From Gammaproteobacteria bacterium (GTDB lineage: Bacteria > Pseudomonadota > Gammaproteobacteria > Steroidobacterales > Rariloculaceae): a stretch of DNA of 64,000 bases. Shown here in pieces: positions 52,471 through 63,818 of the stretch; the stretch's first letter is position 1; the number at the start of each line of letters is the position of its first letter. The notes beneath the pieces were generated by a model, which was not told where the DNA came from, did not search any database, and worked only from the letters and a program-made list of their open reading frames with translations. The stretch lies in NCBI GenBank assembly GCA_022820625.1, contig JAJEFE010000141.1, forward strand, positions 44,723-108,722. Direction: 5' to 3'. Position numbers and translations under genes: made by a program.

Positions 52471-54816
52471 TCAACCGGCATCGATCGCCCCCTTGGGACG
52501 CAACACGGGAAAGTTGACTACCATATCCGGTGATACCCGATCCAGATCGAGGTCGGGATTGTATTGGCGCACCAGCCAGACCGGCACCCTGAAATCCTGC
52601 AGGGCGAGTTCCCACAGGGACTCGCCGGGCTGGACCACATGATGCCGGACACCGGTCACATCATAAGCCTGGAAGAACGCCTCCTGTGTATCCCGCTGAT
52701 AGGCGACGCGCCTGGCTTCGAACTCGTCCCGAGACACCACGGAGAATTCCAGGCTCAACCGTCGCCCGATCACCACCGGCTCACGGAAGGGCATGCCATT
52801 GATGTCCCGAAGCCGCTGGGTTCGAATCTCCAGCCAATCCGCGTAATGCCCCAGGGTCTCCTGCGCCTGGACTTCGATGGTCCCGTCCGCGCGCACGAGG
52901 TAGTCGCTGGGATCGGCCGCCAATTCCGCCTGGTCGCTGGCCAACACATTGACTGCATCGTCCGCCGATTCGGGGTCAGCCATGGCCGGGGCTCTGGCAA
53001 CAGTGATGGCTTGCGGCACCGATTCCGAGCCGGCAGCCGCTGCCGGTTCTTCTGGCGCTTCGGCAAGCACCACGCGCTCCTGCTGCATTTCGGGTTCCCC
53101 GGAAGGCGGTTGCGCTGTTGCTGCGGTGGGAGAGGCGCCCTCTGCCGGCGGCGCGGCTGCTATCGGCTCGTCGTCCGTGGCCGATCCTTCTTCCACGACG
53201 GCCGCCACGCTCAGTGCCAGGTCGGGCGCTGCGGGTAGCGCAGGGTCAACCGCTACGGGAGCAGTCTCCTCCACCACTCCACCGACAATCAGCTCCTGAC
53301 CTATGTAGATCCGGTCGGCATCCGCTATCGCATTCCTGGCCAGCAGGTCCTCGGCGCCGACGCCGAACATCCGCGCGATGCGATCGATGCTGTCCCCGGC
53401 GCGGACGATGTACGTATCGCCGTCCCCGGACGGCAAACCGTCTCGCTGGGCGAGCGTGATCGGCCGTGCCCCGTTACTCCCGGGAAGCCGCAACTCCTGG
53501 CCTTCGCGAATGAAGTTCCGGCTCCGGAGATTGTTGAGATCAACCAATGCATTCTGACTGACCCGGTAGCGCGTCGCGATCCCGGAAATCGTCTCGCCGC
53601 GCTGGACCCGATGCAGCACGTCCGGACGCTGCGCCGTGTAGCGCAAAGTGGCGGGAATCCCGGCCATCCGCCCGGCCGCGTCGGGAACGGCGTCCGCCGG
53701 AACACGCAGCCTGAATCCGCTGGGCACGAACTTGTCTTCGCTCCAAACCGCCGAAGTGAGCGCGGGATTCCAGCTACGCAGCAATCCATGACTGACATCG
53801 AAGGCATCCGCCAGCGTGGACACGGTGACGAAGTCGGGCACGTTCATCACCAGGGTATCGGCCTCCGGATCGGGGTCCAGGGGACCGAAATATTCTTCTG
53901 CGTTCGCATCGACATCCACGGCCGCCAGAAACGCCACGTAGAAATTCCGGGAGGCGAACCCGAACAGACGGCCGTTGTATTCCCGCAGAATGACTTCGAT
54001 GCGGTCGGTCCCGGTGCTTCGCACGGCGTTGCGCATGCCCGCCTGGCCGTGATTGTAGGCGGTGATGGCCAGCGCCCAGTTCTGCAGCACCTCGTAGTTG
54101 TCCCGCAGCAGCCTCGCCGCAGCCACCGTGGAGAAAAACGGATCCCGGCGATCATCGACGATGTGATCGATGCGCATGTAGCGCAAGCCGGTCGAACGAG
54201 TGAACTGCCACATACCTGCGGCACCCGCCCTGGAGTACGCCGTGGGGTCGAATGAAGATTCCACATGCGGCAGAGCGACCAGCTCGATGGGTACGCCTTC
54301 CTCGCGAAGCACCTCGTGGATGTAGGGCTTCCAGCGGCCGGCGCGAACAAGACCCGCGCGGAACCGGTTGGACTGACCGCGCTGCCAGCGCAGGCGATCG
54401 GCGGCCGATGCAAGCGTCTGATTGCTGACATCCTCCGGCCACAGGGAAAGTACGCGCCGTTCCTCCGGTGTCAGATTCTCGCGCTTACCACCGGCCAGCG
54501 TTGCGAGCGTACCGCGAATGGACTCGAAGGCGGCGTCGACCTCGTTCTGCCGGCTTCGTTGGCTGGCATCCTCGTCGAAATCCATGGTCCGATACACGAC
54601 ATCCAGGTAGCGGTCGTCGTGAATGAAACCGCCATCGGTGTCGACTTCGGTATAGACACGCGTCCAGAAACGGATATCGGGTTCGATTTCCGGCGGTCGC
54701 GGCAACTGTTGAGCGACAAGATCGCCTGACAGGCAGGTAATTACGCAACCCATCAGCAGCCCCATGAATCGAGCCGCGTGAGGTGTACCTGGGGAGAACG
54801 TTCGAACGGATATCAT
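52471..54816 (-). CDS. mltD: Membrane-bound lytic transglycosylase D with LysM repeats
   Basis: 781 residues from the ATG at 54816 (an ATG at 54843 is also possible). A signal peptide ends near GDLVAQQ. The SLT domain (about 170-320) holds ALPHVESSFDPTAYSRAGAAG with the catalytic Glu, then GMWQFTRSTG and AYNHGQAGMRNA. Three LysM-like peptidoglycan-binding modules follow, starting HRVQRGETISGIA, YIVRAGDSIDRIA and HVVQPGESLWELA, the last near the C-terminus after a long acidic linker. It cleaves peptidoglycan glycan strands. Larger than E. coli MltD (452 residues) because of the linker. Confidence 0.9.
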   Translation of the reverse strand: MISVRTFSPGTPHAARFMGLLMGCVITCLSGDLVAQQLPRPPEIEPDIRFWTRVYTEVDTDGGFIHDDRYLDVVYRTMDFDEDASQRSRQNEVDAAFESIRGTLATLAGGKRENLTPEERRVLSLWPEDVSNQTLASAADRLRWQRGQSNRFRAGLVRAGRWKPYIHEVLREEGVPIELVALPHVESSFDPTAYSRAGAAGMWQFTRSTGLRYMRIDHIVDDRRDPFFSTVAAARLLRDNYEVLQNWALAITAYNHGQAGMRNAVRSTGTDRIEVILREYNGRLFGFASRNFYVAFLAAVDVDANAEEYFGPLDPDPEADTLVMNVPDFVTVSTLADAFDVSHGLLRSWNPALTSAVWSEDKFVPSGFRLRVPADAVPDAAGRMAGIPATLRYTAQRPDVLHRVQRGETISGIATRYRVSQNALVDLNNLRSRNFIREGQELRLPGSNGARPITLAQRDGLPSGDGDTYIVRAGDSIDRIARMFGVGAEDLLARNAIADADRIYIGQELIVGGVVEETAPVAVDPALPAAPDLALSVAAVVEEGSATDDEPIAAAPPAEGASPTAATAQPPSGEPEMQQERVVLAEAPEEPAAAAGSESVPQAITVARAPAMADPESADDAVNVLASDQAELAADPSDYLVRADGTIEVQAQETLGHYADWLEIRTQRLRDINGMPFREPVVIGRRLSLEFSVVSRDEFEARRVAYQRDTQEAFFQAYDVTGVRHHVVQPGESLWELALQDFRVPVWLVRQYNPDLDLDRVSPDMVVNFPVLRPKGAIDAG

Positions 54817-54901
54817 CACGTGCGCAACTCCAGGGGGTGTCATCGATTACAACAAAGTTTCAGGGAGGTATCCATAGCAATGCGTACTGGCCTGACGAAA
54901 T

Positions 54902-57084
<2,183 letters not shown>

Positions 57085-57276
57085 CTAGCCCCGAACGACA
57101 TAGAGCAGGAGGAGTCCGGCAATGGTCAGGGCCGTGCCAAGAATCCGCAACTGAGTGTCATTCATCTGCCCGATGGCAGCCACGCCCCGGCGCCATGCGC
57201 GCGGCGCCGCGAAGGGGAACAATCCCTCGAGGATCAGGAGAAACGCAACGCCGGCTAGCAGATCCGACCAGGCCAC
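57085..57276 (-). CDS. DUF2065 inner-membrane protein
   Basis: 63 residues with two predicted membrane helices (about 5-22 and 43-60) and the connecting segment PRAWRRGVAAIGQMNDTQLR, typical of DUF2065. It is regularly found between hflC and purA in gammaproteobacteria, as here. Function unknown. Its start is near the hflC stop (36 bases). Confidence 0.9.
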   Translation of the reverse strand: MAWSDLLAGVAFLLILEGLFPFAAPRAWRRGVAAIGQMNDTQLRILGTALTIAGLLLLYVVRG

Positions 57277-57312
57277 GATGCCGCCAGATTCCGTTGACGC
57301 TGGCTGCCGGAA

Positions 57313-58188
57313 TCAGGGCGTGGCGCCCGTTTGCTCCTGCAGGAACTGGAAGAACTCGCTGTCGGGGCTCAACACCAGTACGTCCTGTTCTCGGCCGATG
57401 GCTTCACGATATGCCGACATGCTGCGGTAGAACGAGTAGAACTCGGGGTTCTGGTTGTAGGCGTTGGCATAGATTTCCGCCGCCCTGGCATCGCCCTCGC
57501 CGCGAATTCGCTCGGCATCCCGGTATGCTTCCGCCAGGATGACCGTGCTCTGCCGGTCGGCGTCGGCCCGGATGCGCTCCGACTCCTCGGCGCCCTCGGC
57601 GCGAAGCTGTGCCGCCACGCGCCCCCGCTCCTGCTGCATACGCGCGAACACCGAGCCGCTGACCTCGTCCGACAGCTCGATTCTCATGACCCGCACGTCG
57701 ACGACCTCCAGTCCAAGCTCCGGCGCCTGCCGGGCCGCGGTTACCAGCATCTGTTCCATCAGCTCCGAGCGCTCGGCCGCGACCACTTCCTGCACGGTGC
57801 GCTGCGAGAACTCCGCCTTGATGCCCTCGCGAATGATCGCGGAGAGGCGCTCCGAGGCAATCTCTTCGAGGCCGCTGGCAGCGCGGTAGAACTGTGCGGG
57901 GTCGGCAATTCGCCAGGTGATGAAGTAATCGACGATCAGGTTCTTCTTCTCGCCGGTCAGGAATCTCTCCTGGGACTCTTCGTACGTCAACACCCGGTCC
58001 GGAAACCGCCGGATGTTGTTCACGAACGGAATCTTGAAGTGCAGTCCGGGCTGATAGTCCGACTTGACGATCTCGCCGAACCGGAACTTGATGACGTGTT
58101 CGCGCTCGTCCACGGTGAATACCGTCAGCCAGATGGTGACCGCGGCAAGCAACCCCAGCGCGAATATCAGATTGAATTTCGAACTCAT
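57313..58188 (-). CDS. hflC: HflC, modulator of FtsH protease
   Basis: 291 residues. One N-terminal membrane segment (FALGLLAAVTIWLTVFTV) is followed by the SPFH/band-7 domain (REHVIKFRFGEIVKSDYQPG) and a coiled-coil helix rich in Arg/Glu (VFARMQQERGRVAAQLRAEG). HflC and HflK form the large complex around FtsH in the inner membrane. It follows hflK by 15 bases. Confidence 0.97.
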   Translation of the reverse strand: MSSKFNLIFALGLLAAVTIWLTVFTVDEREHVIKFRFGEIVKSDYQPGLHFKIPFVNNIRRFPDRVLTYEESQERFLTGEKKNLIVDYFITWRIADPAQFYRAASGLEEIASERLSAIIREGIKAEFSQRTVQEVVAAERSELMEQMLVTAARQAPELGLEVVDVRVMRIELSDEVSGSVFARMQQERGRVAAQLRAEGAEESERIRADADRQSTVILAEAYRDAERIRGEGDARAAEIYANAYNQNPEFYSFYRSMSAYREAIGREQDVLVLSPDSEFFQFLQEQTGATP

Positions 58189-58203
58189 CGCTTACCTCCC
58201 ACT

Positions 58204-59322
58204 CTAGCGGCTTTCACGCAGGCGCGCACTTGAATTCAGTCCCCCGGTGAGCGGCGCACTTGCCGGCGCCAGCACATCCTGCGGACTGTCCGTACGGCGC
58301 TCCACCAGCCGGTCCAGCGGCAGATAGAGCAGATTGTTGCCGCCCTCGGCATCCAGAAGCACCTTGGTGGAATTGGCCAGGACCTGTTCCAGCGTCTCCA
58401 GGTACATTCTCTGGCGGGTCACCCCGGGCGCCTTTTCGTACTCGAGAAGAATCTGGACGAACCGGTCGGCCTCACCTTCGGCATCGGCGATTACGCGCGC
58501 CCGGTAGGCCTCCGCATTCTGTAACTCGCGAGCTGCGGAGCCCCGCGCCCTGGGCAGGATGTCGTTGGCATAGGCCTCGGCTTCCAGGCCCATCCGCTCC
58601 CTGTCTTCGCGGGCGCGAATGGCATCCTGCACGCTCGCTTCCACATCCGCCGGGAAGTTGGCGTCCTGGAGGTTGACCTCGTATACGGTGATCCCCGTTC
58701 CATAGGCGTCCAGGGTCGCCTGAATGAGGGACTGGGTCTCCACCGCCACCTCGGCACGGCCTTCGGTGAGAATGAAATCGAGCAGATTCTTGCCGATCAC
58801 CTCGCGGATGGCGCTGCTGGTGACGTCCTCCAGGGTATCGATGGGTTCACGGACGTTGAAGAGGTAGGCTTCCGGATCGGTTCGGCGGTACTGCACGACG
58901 AGATCCACCACCACGATGTTCTCGTCCTCTGTAAGCATGCTGCCCCGGTAGTTGTACCGCTCGGTCGCGTTGGTGTTGATCCTCTCGACGCGATCCACCA
59001 GCGGAATGCGCCAACGCAGCCCCGGCAGGGTGATCGCGTGAAACTCGCCGAAACGAAGCACCACCCCCCGTTCGGCGTCATCCACCATGTACAGGCCGCG
59101 CAACACGAACGCGGCCAGGACCAGCGCGATCACGGTCGTCCCGATACCCCTGCCGCCGTTTCCCGGCCGGCCCGCTCCGTTGCCCCGGCCGCCACGGCCG
59201 CGGCCGCCAAAGAGTCCGGCCAGCTTGCTCTGCAGGTCCCGCACCATGGCGTCCAGATCGCCCGGACCCTGGTTGCGATCGTTCTGCCAGGGATTCCTGT
59301 TGTCGTCGTTGTTCCAACTCAT
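58204..59322 (-). CDS. hflK: HflK, modulator of FtsH protease
   Basis: 372 residues from the ATG at 59322 (MSWNNDDNRNPW, like other HflK). An upstream in-frame ATG would overlap hflX. A Gly/Arg-rich stretch (about 40-65) precedes one membrane helix (TTVIALVLAAFVLRGLYMV), then the SPFH domain with ERGVVLRFGEFHAITLPGL. It acts with HflC around FtsH. Confidence 0.97.
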   Translation of the reverse strand: MSWNNDDNRNPWQNDRNQGPGDLDAMVRDLQSKLAGLFGGRGRGGRGNGAGRPGNGGRGIGTTVIALVLAAFVLRGLYMVDDAERGVVLRFGEFHAITLPGLRWRIPLVDRVERINTNATERYNYRGSMLTEDENIVVVDLVVQYRRTDPEAYLFNVREPIDTLEDVTSSAIREVIGKNLLDFILTEGRAEVAVETQSLIQATLDAYGTGITVYEVNLQDANFPADVEASVQDAIRAREDRERMGLEAEAYANDILPRARGSAARELQNAEAYRARVIADAEGEADRFVQILLEYEKAPGVTRQRMYLETLEQVLANSTKVLLDAEGGNNLLYLPLDRLVERRTDSPQDVLAPASAPLTGGLNSSARLRESR

Positions 59323-59326
59323 AGCT

Positions 59327-60613
59327 CTATACCCGCTCAAATCCCTTACCGGAGAATCCCTCTCGATGACACAGTTCCCGCCATCGTTTCGAGGTCAGCG
59401 AAATGTCCAGTGTCCAGCCACCCGCCTCGCGAAGACGTTCTCCGCGGACGGCCCGAAGTTCAAACAGTCTGGCGCGCAACCGGCTGTCGCCCGGTCCCAA
59501 AACCAGCCGGCCGCTGACCGGCTCGCCCACGGCACGTGCCCGGATCAATTTTCCGAGCGCCTCGACACCGCTGCCGGTGACGGCCGATACCCATACCTTG
59601 GGCGACCTTCCGGCGCCGGCCGACCCATTGAATTGCTGAAAGGGCGGAGCCGCCAGACGATCAACCTTATTGTACACCTGAATGCAGGGAACTTCGGCCA
59701 CGCCGAGTTCCTCCAGCACGGTTTCGACCTGGCGCCGACGGTCGACGTGGTGGGGGTCGCTGACATCGATGACGTGAACGAGCAGGTCCGCCTCCCGGGT
59801 CTCGGTGAGGGTTGCACGAAAAGCGGCGATCAATTCATGGGGCAAGTCGCGTACGAAGCCCACGGTATCCACCAGCAGGACCTCGTCCAGTTCACCCGGG
59901 GACAACCGCCTGATGGTCGGATCGAGCGTTGCAAAGAGCGTGTTGCGCGCACGGACGCTGGCGCCGCAAAGCGCATTGAACAGTGAAGTCTTTCCGGCGT
60001 TCGTGTAGCCGACCAGCGCCGCCGTCGGCACCCCCGCACGGCGCCGGCTGCGGCGGCCGAGATTTCGCTGTCTGTCGACCCGATCGAGCCGGGCCTTCAG
60101 GTTCTTGATTCGCTGGCCGAGCAGGCGCCGATCGGTCTCCAGTTGGGTCTCGCCGGGACCCCGCAGGCCGATCCCCCCTTTCTGCCGTTCCAGGTGGGTC
60201 CAGCCGCGGACCAATCGCGTCGACAGGTGTTCAAGCTGGGCCAGCTCCACCTGTAACTTGCCTTCGTGGGTGGCGGCGCGCTGGGCAAAGATATCGAGTA
60301 TCAGGCCGTTTCGGTCCAGGACGCGCGTCTGGAGCAGCCGTTCGAGATTGCGCTCCTGGCTGGCGGACAACGGTTGATTGACCAGCACCAGGTTCGCCTC
60401 GCTTGCGCGGACCGTGGCGGCGAGTTCATCCGCCTTGCCCTGCCCGATGAACAACCGCACGCTGGGATGGCGCCGTCGCGCCCGCAGTTCGCCTGTGATC
60501 TCCGCGCCCGCCGAAATCGCCAGGGCGCGAAACTCCTGGATCTCGTCGTCGGCGCATGCCCTTCCAATACCGATATGCAGCAGAACACAGCGTTCGCCGG
60601 GATTCGCTCCCAT
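59327..60613 (-). CDS. hflX: HflX ribosome-associated GTPase
   Basis: 428 residues. The N-terminal domain has the RxxHPSVRLFIGQGKADEL stretch. The glycine-rich linker is GLRGPGETQLETDRR and the GTP-binding P-loop is GYTNAGKTSLFN, with DTVGFVRDLP as the G3 motif and VYNKVD as G4. HflX binds the 50S subunit and splits stalled ribosomes. It lies between hfq and hflK as usual. Confidence 0.98.
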   Translation of the reverse strand: MGANPGERCVLLHIGIGRACADDEIQEFRALAISAGAEITGELRARRRHPSVRLFIGQGKADELAATVRASEANLVLVNQPLSASQERNLERLLQTRVLDRNGLILDIFAQRAATHEGKLQVELAQLEHLSTRLVRGWTHLERQKGGIGLRGPGETQLETDRRLLGQRIKNLKARLDRVDRQRNLGRRSRRRAGVPTAALVGYTNAGKTSLFNALCGASVRARNTLFATLDPTIRRLSPGELDEVLLVDTVGFVRDLPHELIAAFRATLTETREADLLVHVIDVSDPHHVDRRRQVETVLEELGVAEVPCIQVYNKVDRLAAPPFQQFNGSAGAGRSPKVWVSAVTGSGVEALGKLIRARAVGEPVSGRLVLGPGDSRLRARLFELRAVRGERLREAGGWTLDISLTSKRWRELCHREGFSGKGFERV

Positions 60614-60665
60614 ATATCAGCAACCCTTGGAGACGGCCGCCGGTCGGCGAGCCGGGGCGACGCGT

Positions 60666-60905
60666 TCAGTCATGCTGCTCCGCGTCGTCGGACGGGACGC
60701 GCACCACGCGCCCGGGCACCACTGTGGAGATGGCGTGCTTGTAGACCATCTGACTGACGCTGTTGCGCAGCAATACCACGAACTGGTCAAAAGACTCGAT
60801 ATGCCCCTGCAGCTTGATCCCGTTCACGAGATAAATGGAGACCGGTACTTTCTCCTTGCGCAACGTATTGAGGAACGGGTCCTGAAGCGATTGTCCCTTG
60901 GGCAT
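60666..60905 (-). CDS. hfq: Hfq RNA chaperone
   Basis: 79 residues. The Sm1 motif [20 protein letters not shown] and the Sm2 motif [11 protein letters not shown] are intact. Hfq forms a hexamer that pairs small RNAs with mRNAs. The C-terminal tail is short and acidic (SDDAEQHD). It lies between miaA and hflX. Confidence 0.98.
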   Translation of the reverse strand: MPKGQSLQDPFLNTLRKEKVPVSIYLVNGIKLQGHIESFDQFVVLLRNSVSQMVYKHAISTVVPGRVVRVPSDDAEQHD

Positions 60906-60935
60906 GTTTTTTTCCTTGAATTAGATAAGCGCAAG

Positions 60936-60960
60936 AACGGGGAAACAGCCTGGCCCCGTT
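60936..60960 (-). promoter_or_regulatory. Stem-loop in the hfq leader
   Basis: A perfect 7-bp stem (AACGGGG with CCCCGTT) and an 11-base loop lie 31 bases before the hfq start, between it and the candidate promoter. It could influence hfq translation, as Hfq is autoregulated at its own leader in E. coli. There is no T run, so it is not a terminator. Confidence 0.45.
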
Positions 60961-60993
60961 GCTCGTCAGTTTCATTGATCCCACAGCATCGAA

Positions 60994-61019
60994 ATAGTAG
61001 CACAGGCGCCGAATTTCAA
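60994..61019 (-). promoter_or_regulatory. Candidate extended -10 promoter for hfq
   Basis: On the minus strand TGC-TACTAT forms an extended -10 (60994-61002). A TTGAAA lies 14 bp upstream (61014-61019), shorter than ideal, which the extended -10 can offset. It would give a leader of about 80 bases. Confidence 0.4.
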
Positions 61020-61078
61020 CCCCTGCCGAATACGAACAGGGGATTGAGAATCGGGCACGCGAGCAACACGCGCACCGA

Positions 61079-62020
61079 TTATCGGTTCCCACCGTATTCG
61101 TTCATCAAACATGCGGTGAATTCCCATGCACCTGGCGCATCCGCCGGCAGTTGCCGGGTCGCCTTGTCCGAGCGCAGCCACGTGAGCTGCCGCTTGGCAA
61201 GCTGGCGCGTCGCGGCGATGGCTTTGCTGCGGGCCTCAGCCCAGTCGCAGTCCCCGTCCAGGTGGGACCAGACTTGCCGATAACCGATCGTGCGCATGGA
61301 CGGCATCGCCGGGTCCAGGTCGCCGCGCTCCCGGAGCGCCTTGACCTCATCGACGAAACCCGCCTCCACCATCGCGTCGAAACGCCGTTCGATCCGCTCC
61401 GCCAAGCGTCCCCGGTCGGACGGAACCAGCGCCACCGCCCTCACGGGCATCCGCGGCTCGAAACGCTCGCGGGACTGGAGCGCCGATATCGGCTCCCCGG
61501 TCAACTCGTATACCTCCAGTGCCCGTTGAATTCGTTGCCTGTCCTTCGGCGAGATCCGACCGGCCGCAGCCGCGTCGACTTTCTCCAACCGGTTATAGAG
61601 ACTCTCCCAGCCAAAAAGTTCCGCCTCCCGGTCCAGACGTCGGCGAATCGCGGAATTCGCCCGCGGCAGCGCCGCCAGGCCGTCCCGCAATGCCCGCAGA
61701 TACAGCAATGTTCCGCCCACCAGGACCGGCAGGCGCCCGCGGCTCCTGATGCGCTCGACCGCCTCCCGAGCGTCGACAGTAAATCGCCCCGCCGAATAGG
61801 ACTCAGTCGGCGCCAGGATATCGACCAGGTGATGCGGGACCTCGGCCAGGATGTCCGGGGACGGTTTCGCCGTGCCGATATCCATGCCACGGTAGACCAT
61901 GGCGGAGTCCATGCTGATGACTTCCAGCGGAAACTGTTCCGCAAGCGCCAACGCCAGATCCGTCTTGCCGCATGCGGTGGGACCGGTGATGCATACGCAA
62001 GGGGGGAAACCGTCGTTCAC
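61079..62020 (-). CDS. miaA: tRNA dimethylallyltransferase MiaA
   Basis: 313 residues from the GTG at 62020, the only start that avoids overlap with mutL and gives the standard length (E. coli 316). The P-loop is GPTACGKTDLA; SMDSAMVYRGMDIGTAKP, GGTLLYLRALRDGLA and SPKDRQRIQRALEV follow. It adds dimethylallyl to A37 of UNN-reading tRNAs. Confidence 0.96.
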   Translation of the reverse strand: MNDGFPPCVCITGPTACGKTDLALALAEQFPLEVISMDSAMVYRGMDIGTAKPSPDILAEVPHHLVDILAPTESYSAGRFTVDAREAVERIRSRGRLPVLVGGTLLYLRALRDGLAALPRANSAIRRRLDREAELFGWESLYNRLEKVDAAAAGRISPKDRQRIQRALEVYELTGEPISALQSRERFEPRMPVRAVALVPSDRGRLAERIERRFDAMVEAGFVDEVKALRERGDLDPAMPSMRTIGYRQVWSHLDGDCDWAEARSKAIAATRQLAKRQLTWLRSDKATRQLPADAPGAWEFTACLMNEYGGNR

Positions 62021-62033
62021 TGGCTCCGTGCTG

Positions 62034-63818
62034 CTATTGGCCGCGCAGAAACAGCCGATCCAGTTCCGCCACCGAGACCTGTGTCCAGGTCGGGCGGCCA
62101 TGATTGCAGCGGTCCGCGCGCTCGGTGGCCTCCATCTCCCGCAGCAGCGCGTTCATTTCGTCGATCTCAAGTTGCCGGTTGGCGCGGACCGAGCCATGGC
62201 ACGCCATGGTGGCGAGCACCTCGTCCACAGCCGACTCGACGCGGTGGGCGCCCGCATTGTTCAGCAGGTCCGCCACCACGTCGCGGAACAGCGGCTCCAC
62301 CGAACTCCCCTCGAGCATCAACGGAATCGCCTCGATGCGAACCTCGTCCAGTCCCCGCCGCGTCACTTCAAACCCGAGCCGCTTCAGCTCCCGCTGCGAG
62401 ACTTCCACCGCTTCCGCCTCGCTTTCGGCGACCTTCACGGTGACGGGAATCAGCAACGGCTGCGACTTGAGCCCGCTGACCTTGAACTGTTCCTTGAACT
62501 GCTCGTAAGTGATGCGCTCATGGGCCGCGTGCATGTCGACGATTACCAGCCCGTCGGCGTTCTGCGCGAGAATGTAGATTCCCAGCAACTGTCCGACCGC
62601 GTATCCCAGCGGAGGTGCGCCGTCCGCGACGGGCTTCGACGGGGGCGCTGCGTGCAGCATGTCGTAGAGTCGCGTGCCCTCGCGGATGTCGAGTTGCCGC
62701 GTATCGAGACGCATCTTTCCCTGCCCCGATCGCCGTGCGGACGGATACGCGTCGTGACCGTGCCGGGGCCGCGAACCCGGAAGCCGCGCAGGCGGCGGGG
62801 ATCGATCCTGTTGCCCGTCGTCCAGCCTCCTCCCCAGCGCGGCTTCCACCGTGTGGTGGACGAAACCGTGCACGAGACCCGAGTCCCTGAACCGAATTTC
62901 CAGCTTGGAAGGATGCGCGTTGACGTCCACCCGGCCCGGGTCGAGGCGTAGGAAGATGACGTAGGCCGGCTGCCGGCCGTGGAACAGCACGTCTTCGTAT
63001 CCCAGCCGAACGGCATGGCGCAACACCTTGTCGCGAACGAAACGCCCGTTGACGAACGTATATTGCATATCCGCGTGGCTGCGCGAAAACGTCGGCTCCG
63101 CCAGCCAACCCATGATTTCCAGGTCTTCGCCGGTACGCTCGAAATACCGCGCATGCTCCAGGAACCGCTCGCCGCAGACCCGGGCCAGACGCGCTTCCTG
63201 CTGCTCCCGGGTCTGCGCAGGCGGAAGCGACAGGGTGGTACGACCGTTATTCTGCAAGCGCCACTCTACGTCGAACCTGGCCAACGCCATGCTGCGCAGC
63301 ATCGAATCAACATGCGAGGACTCGGTCCGTTCGGTCTTCAGGAACTTGCGCCGCGCCGGCGTATTGAAGAACAGGTCACGGACTTCCACCGTAGTGCCGG
63401 CCGGATGCGCGGCCGGCCGGGGAGCCTCCGCGACCCCGCCGCTGCACTCCACACTCCACGCCGACTCGGCGCCCTCCGCGCGGGACACGAGCCGAAACCG
63501 GGCGACCGAAGCAATACTCGGCAATGCCTCACCCCTAAAACCAAGGCTAGATACCCTTTCAAGCTCCTCCAGGCTCGCGATCTTGCTGGTGGCATGGCGA
63601 GACAACGCCAGCGCAAGTTGATCCTTCGGTATACCGATTCCGTCGTCCCGCACGCGAATCAGCCCCGTGCCGCCCGACCGAATCTCCAGCTCGACCCGCC
63701 GCGCCCCGGCGTCCAGGCTGTTCTCCACGAGTTCCTTGACGGCGGATGCCGGGCGTTCAACGATCTCCCCGGCCGCAATCTGGTCGATGAGCTCCGACGA
63801 CAGGATGCGGATAGCCAT
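62034..63818 (-). CDS. mutL: DNA mismatch repair protein MutL
   Basis: 594 residues. The N-terminal GHKL ATPase has IAAGEIVERPASAVKELVEN with the Mg-binding Glu-Asn, VRDDGIGI and SLGFRGEAL. A C-terminal dimer domain starts near 400. The Pro/Arg-rich linker is about 340-375. The C-terminal domain carries HAAHERITYE and ends ELDRLFLRG. No endonuclease DQHAxxER motif is kept as such (DMHAAHERI stands in its place), as in gammaproteobacteria that use MutH. Confidence 0.97.
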   Translation of the reverse strand: MAIRILSSELIDQIAAGEIVERPASAVKELVENSLDAGARRVELEIRSGGTGLIRVRDDGIGIPKDQLALALSRHATSKIASLEELERVSSLGFRGEALPSIASVARFRLVSRAEGAESAWSVECSGGVAEAPRPAAHPAGTTVEVRDLFFNTPARRKFLKTERTESSHVDSMLRSMALARFDVEWRLQNNGRTTLSLPPAQTREQQEARLARVCGERFLEHARYFERTGEDLEIMGWLAEPTFSRSHADMQYTFVNGRFVRDKVLRHAVRLGYEDVLFHGRQPAYVIFLRLDPGRVDVNAHPSKLEIRFRDSGLVHGFVHHTVEAALGRRLDDGQQDRSPPPARLPGSRPRHGHDAYPSARRSGQGKMRLDTRQLDIREGTRLYDMLHAAPPSKPVADGAPPLGYAVGQLLGIYILAQNADGLVIVDMHAAHERITYEQFKEQFKVSGLKSQPLLIPVTVKVAESEAEAVEVSQRELKRLGFEVTRRGLDEVRIEAIPLMLEGSSVEPLFRDVVADLLNNAGAHRVESAVDEVLATMACHGSVRANRQLEIDEMNALLREMEATERADRCNHGRPTWTQVSVAELDRLFLRGQ

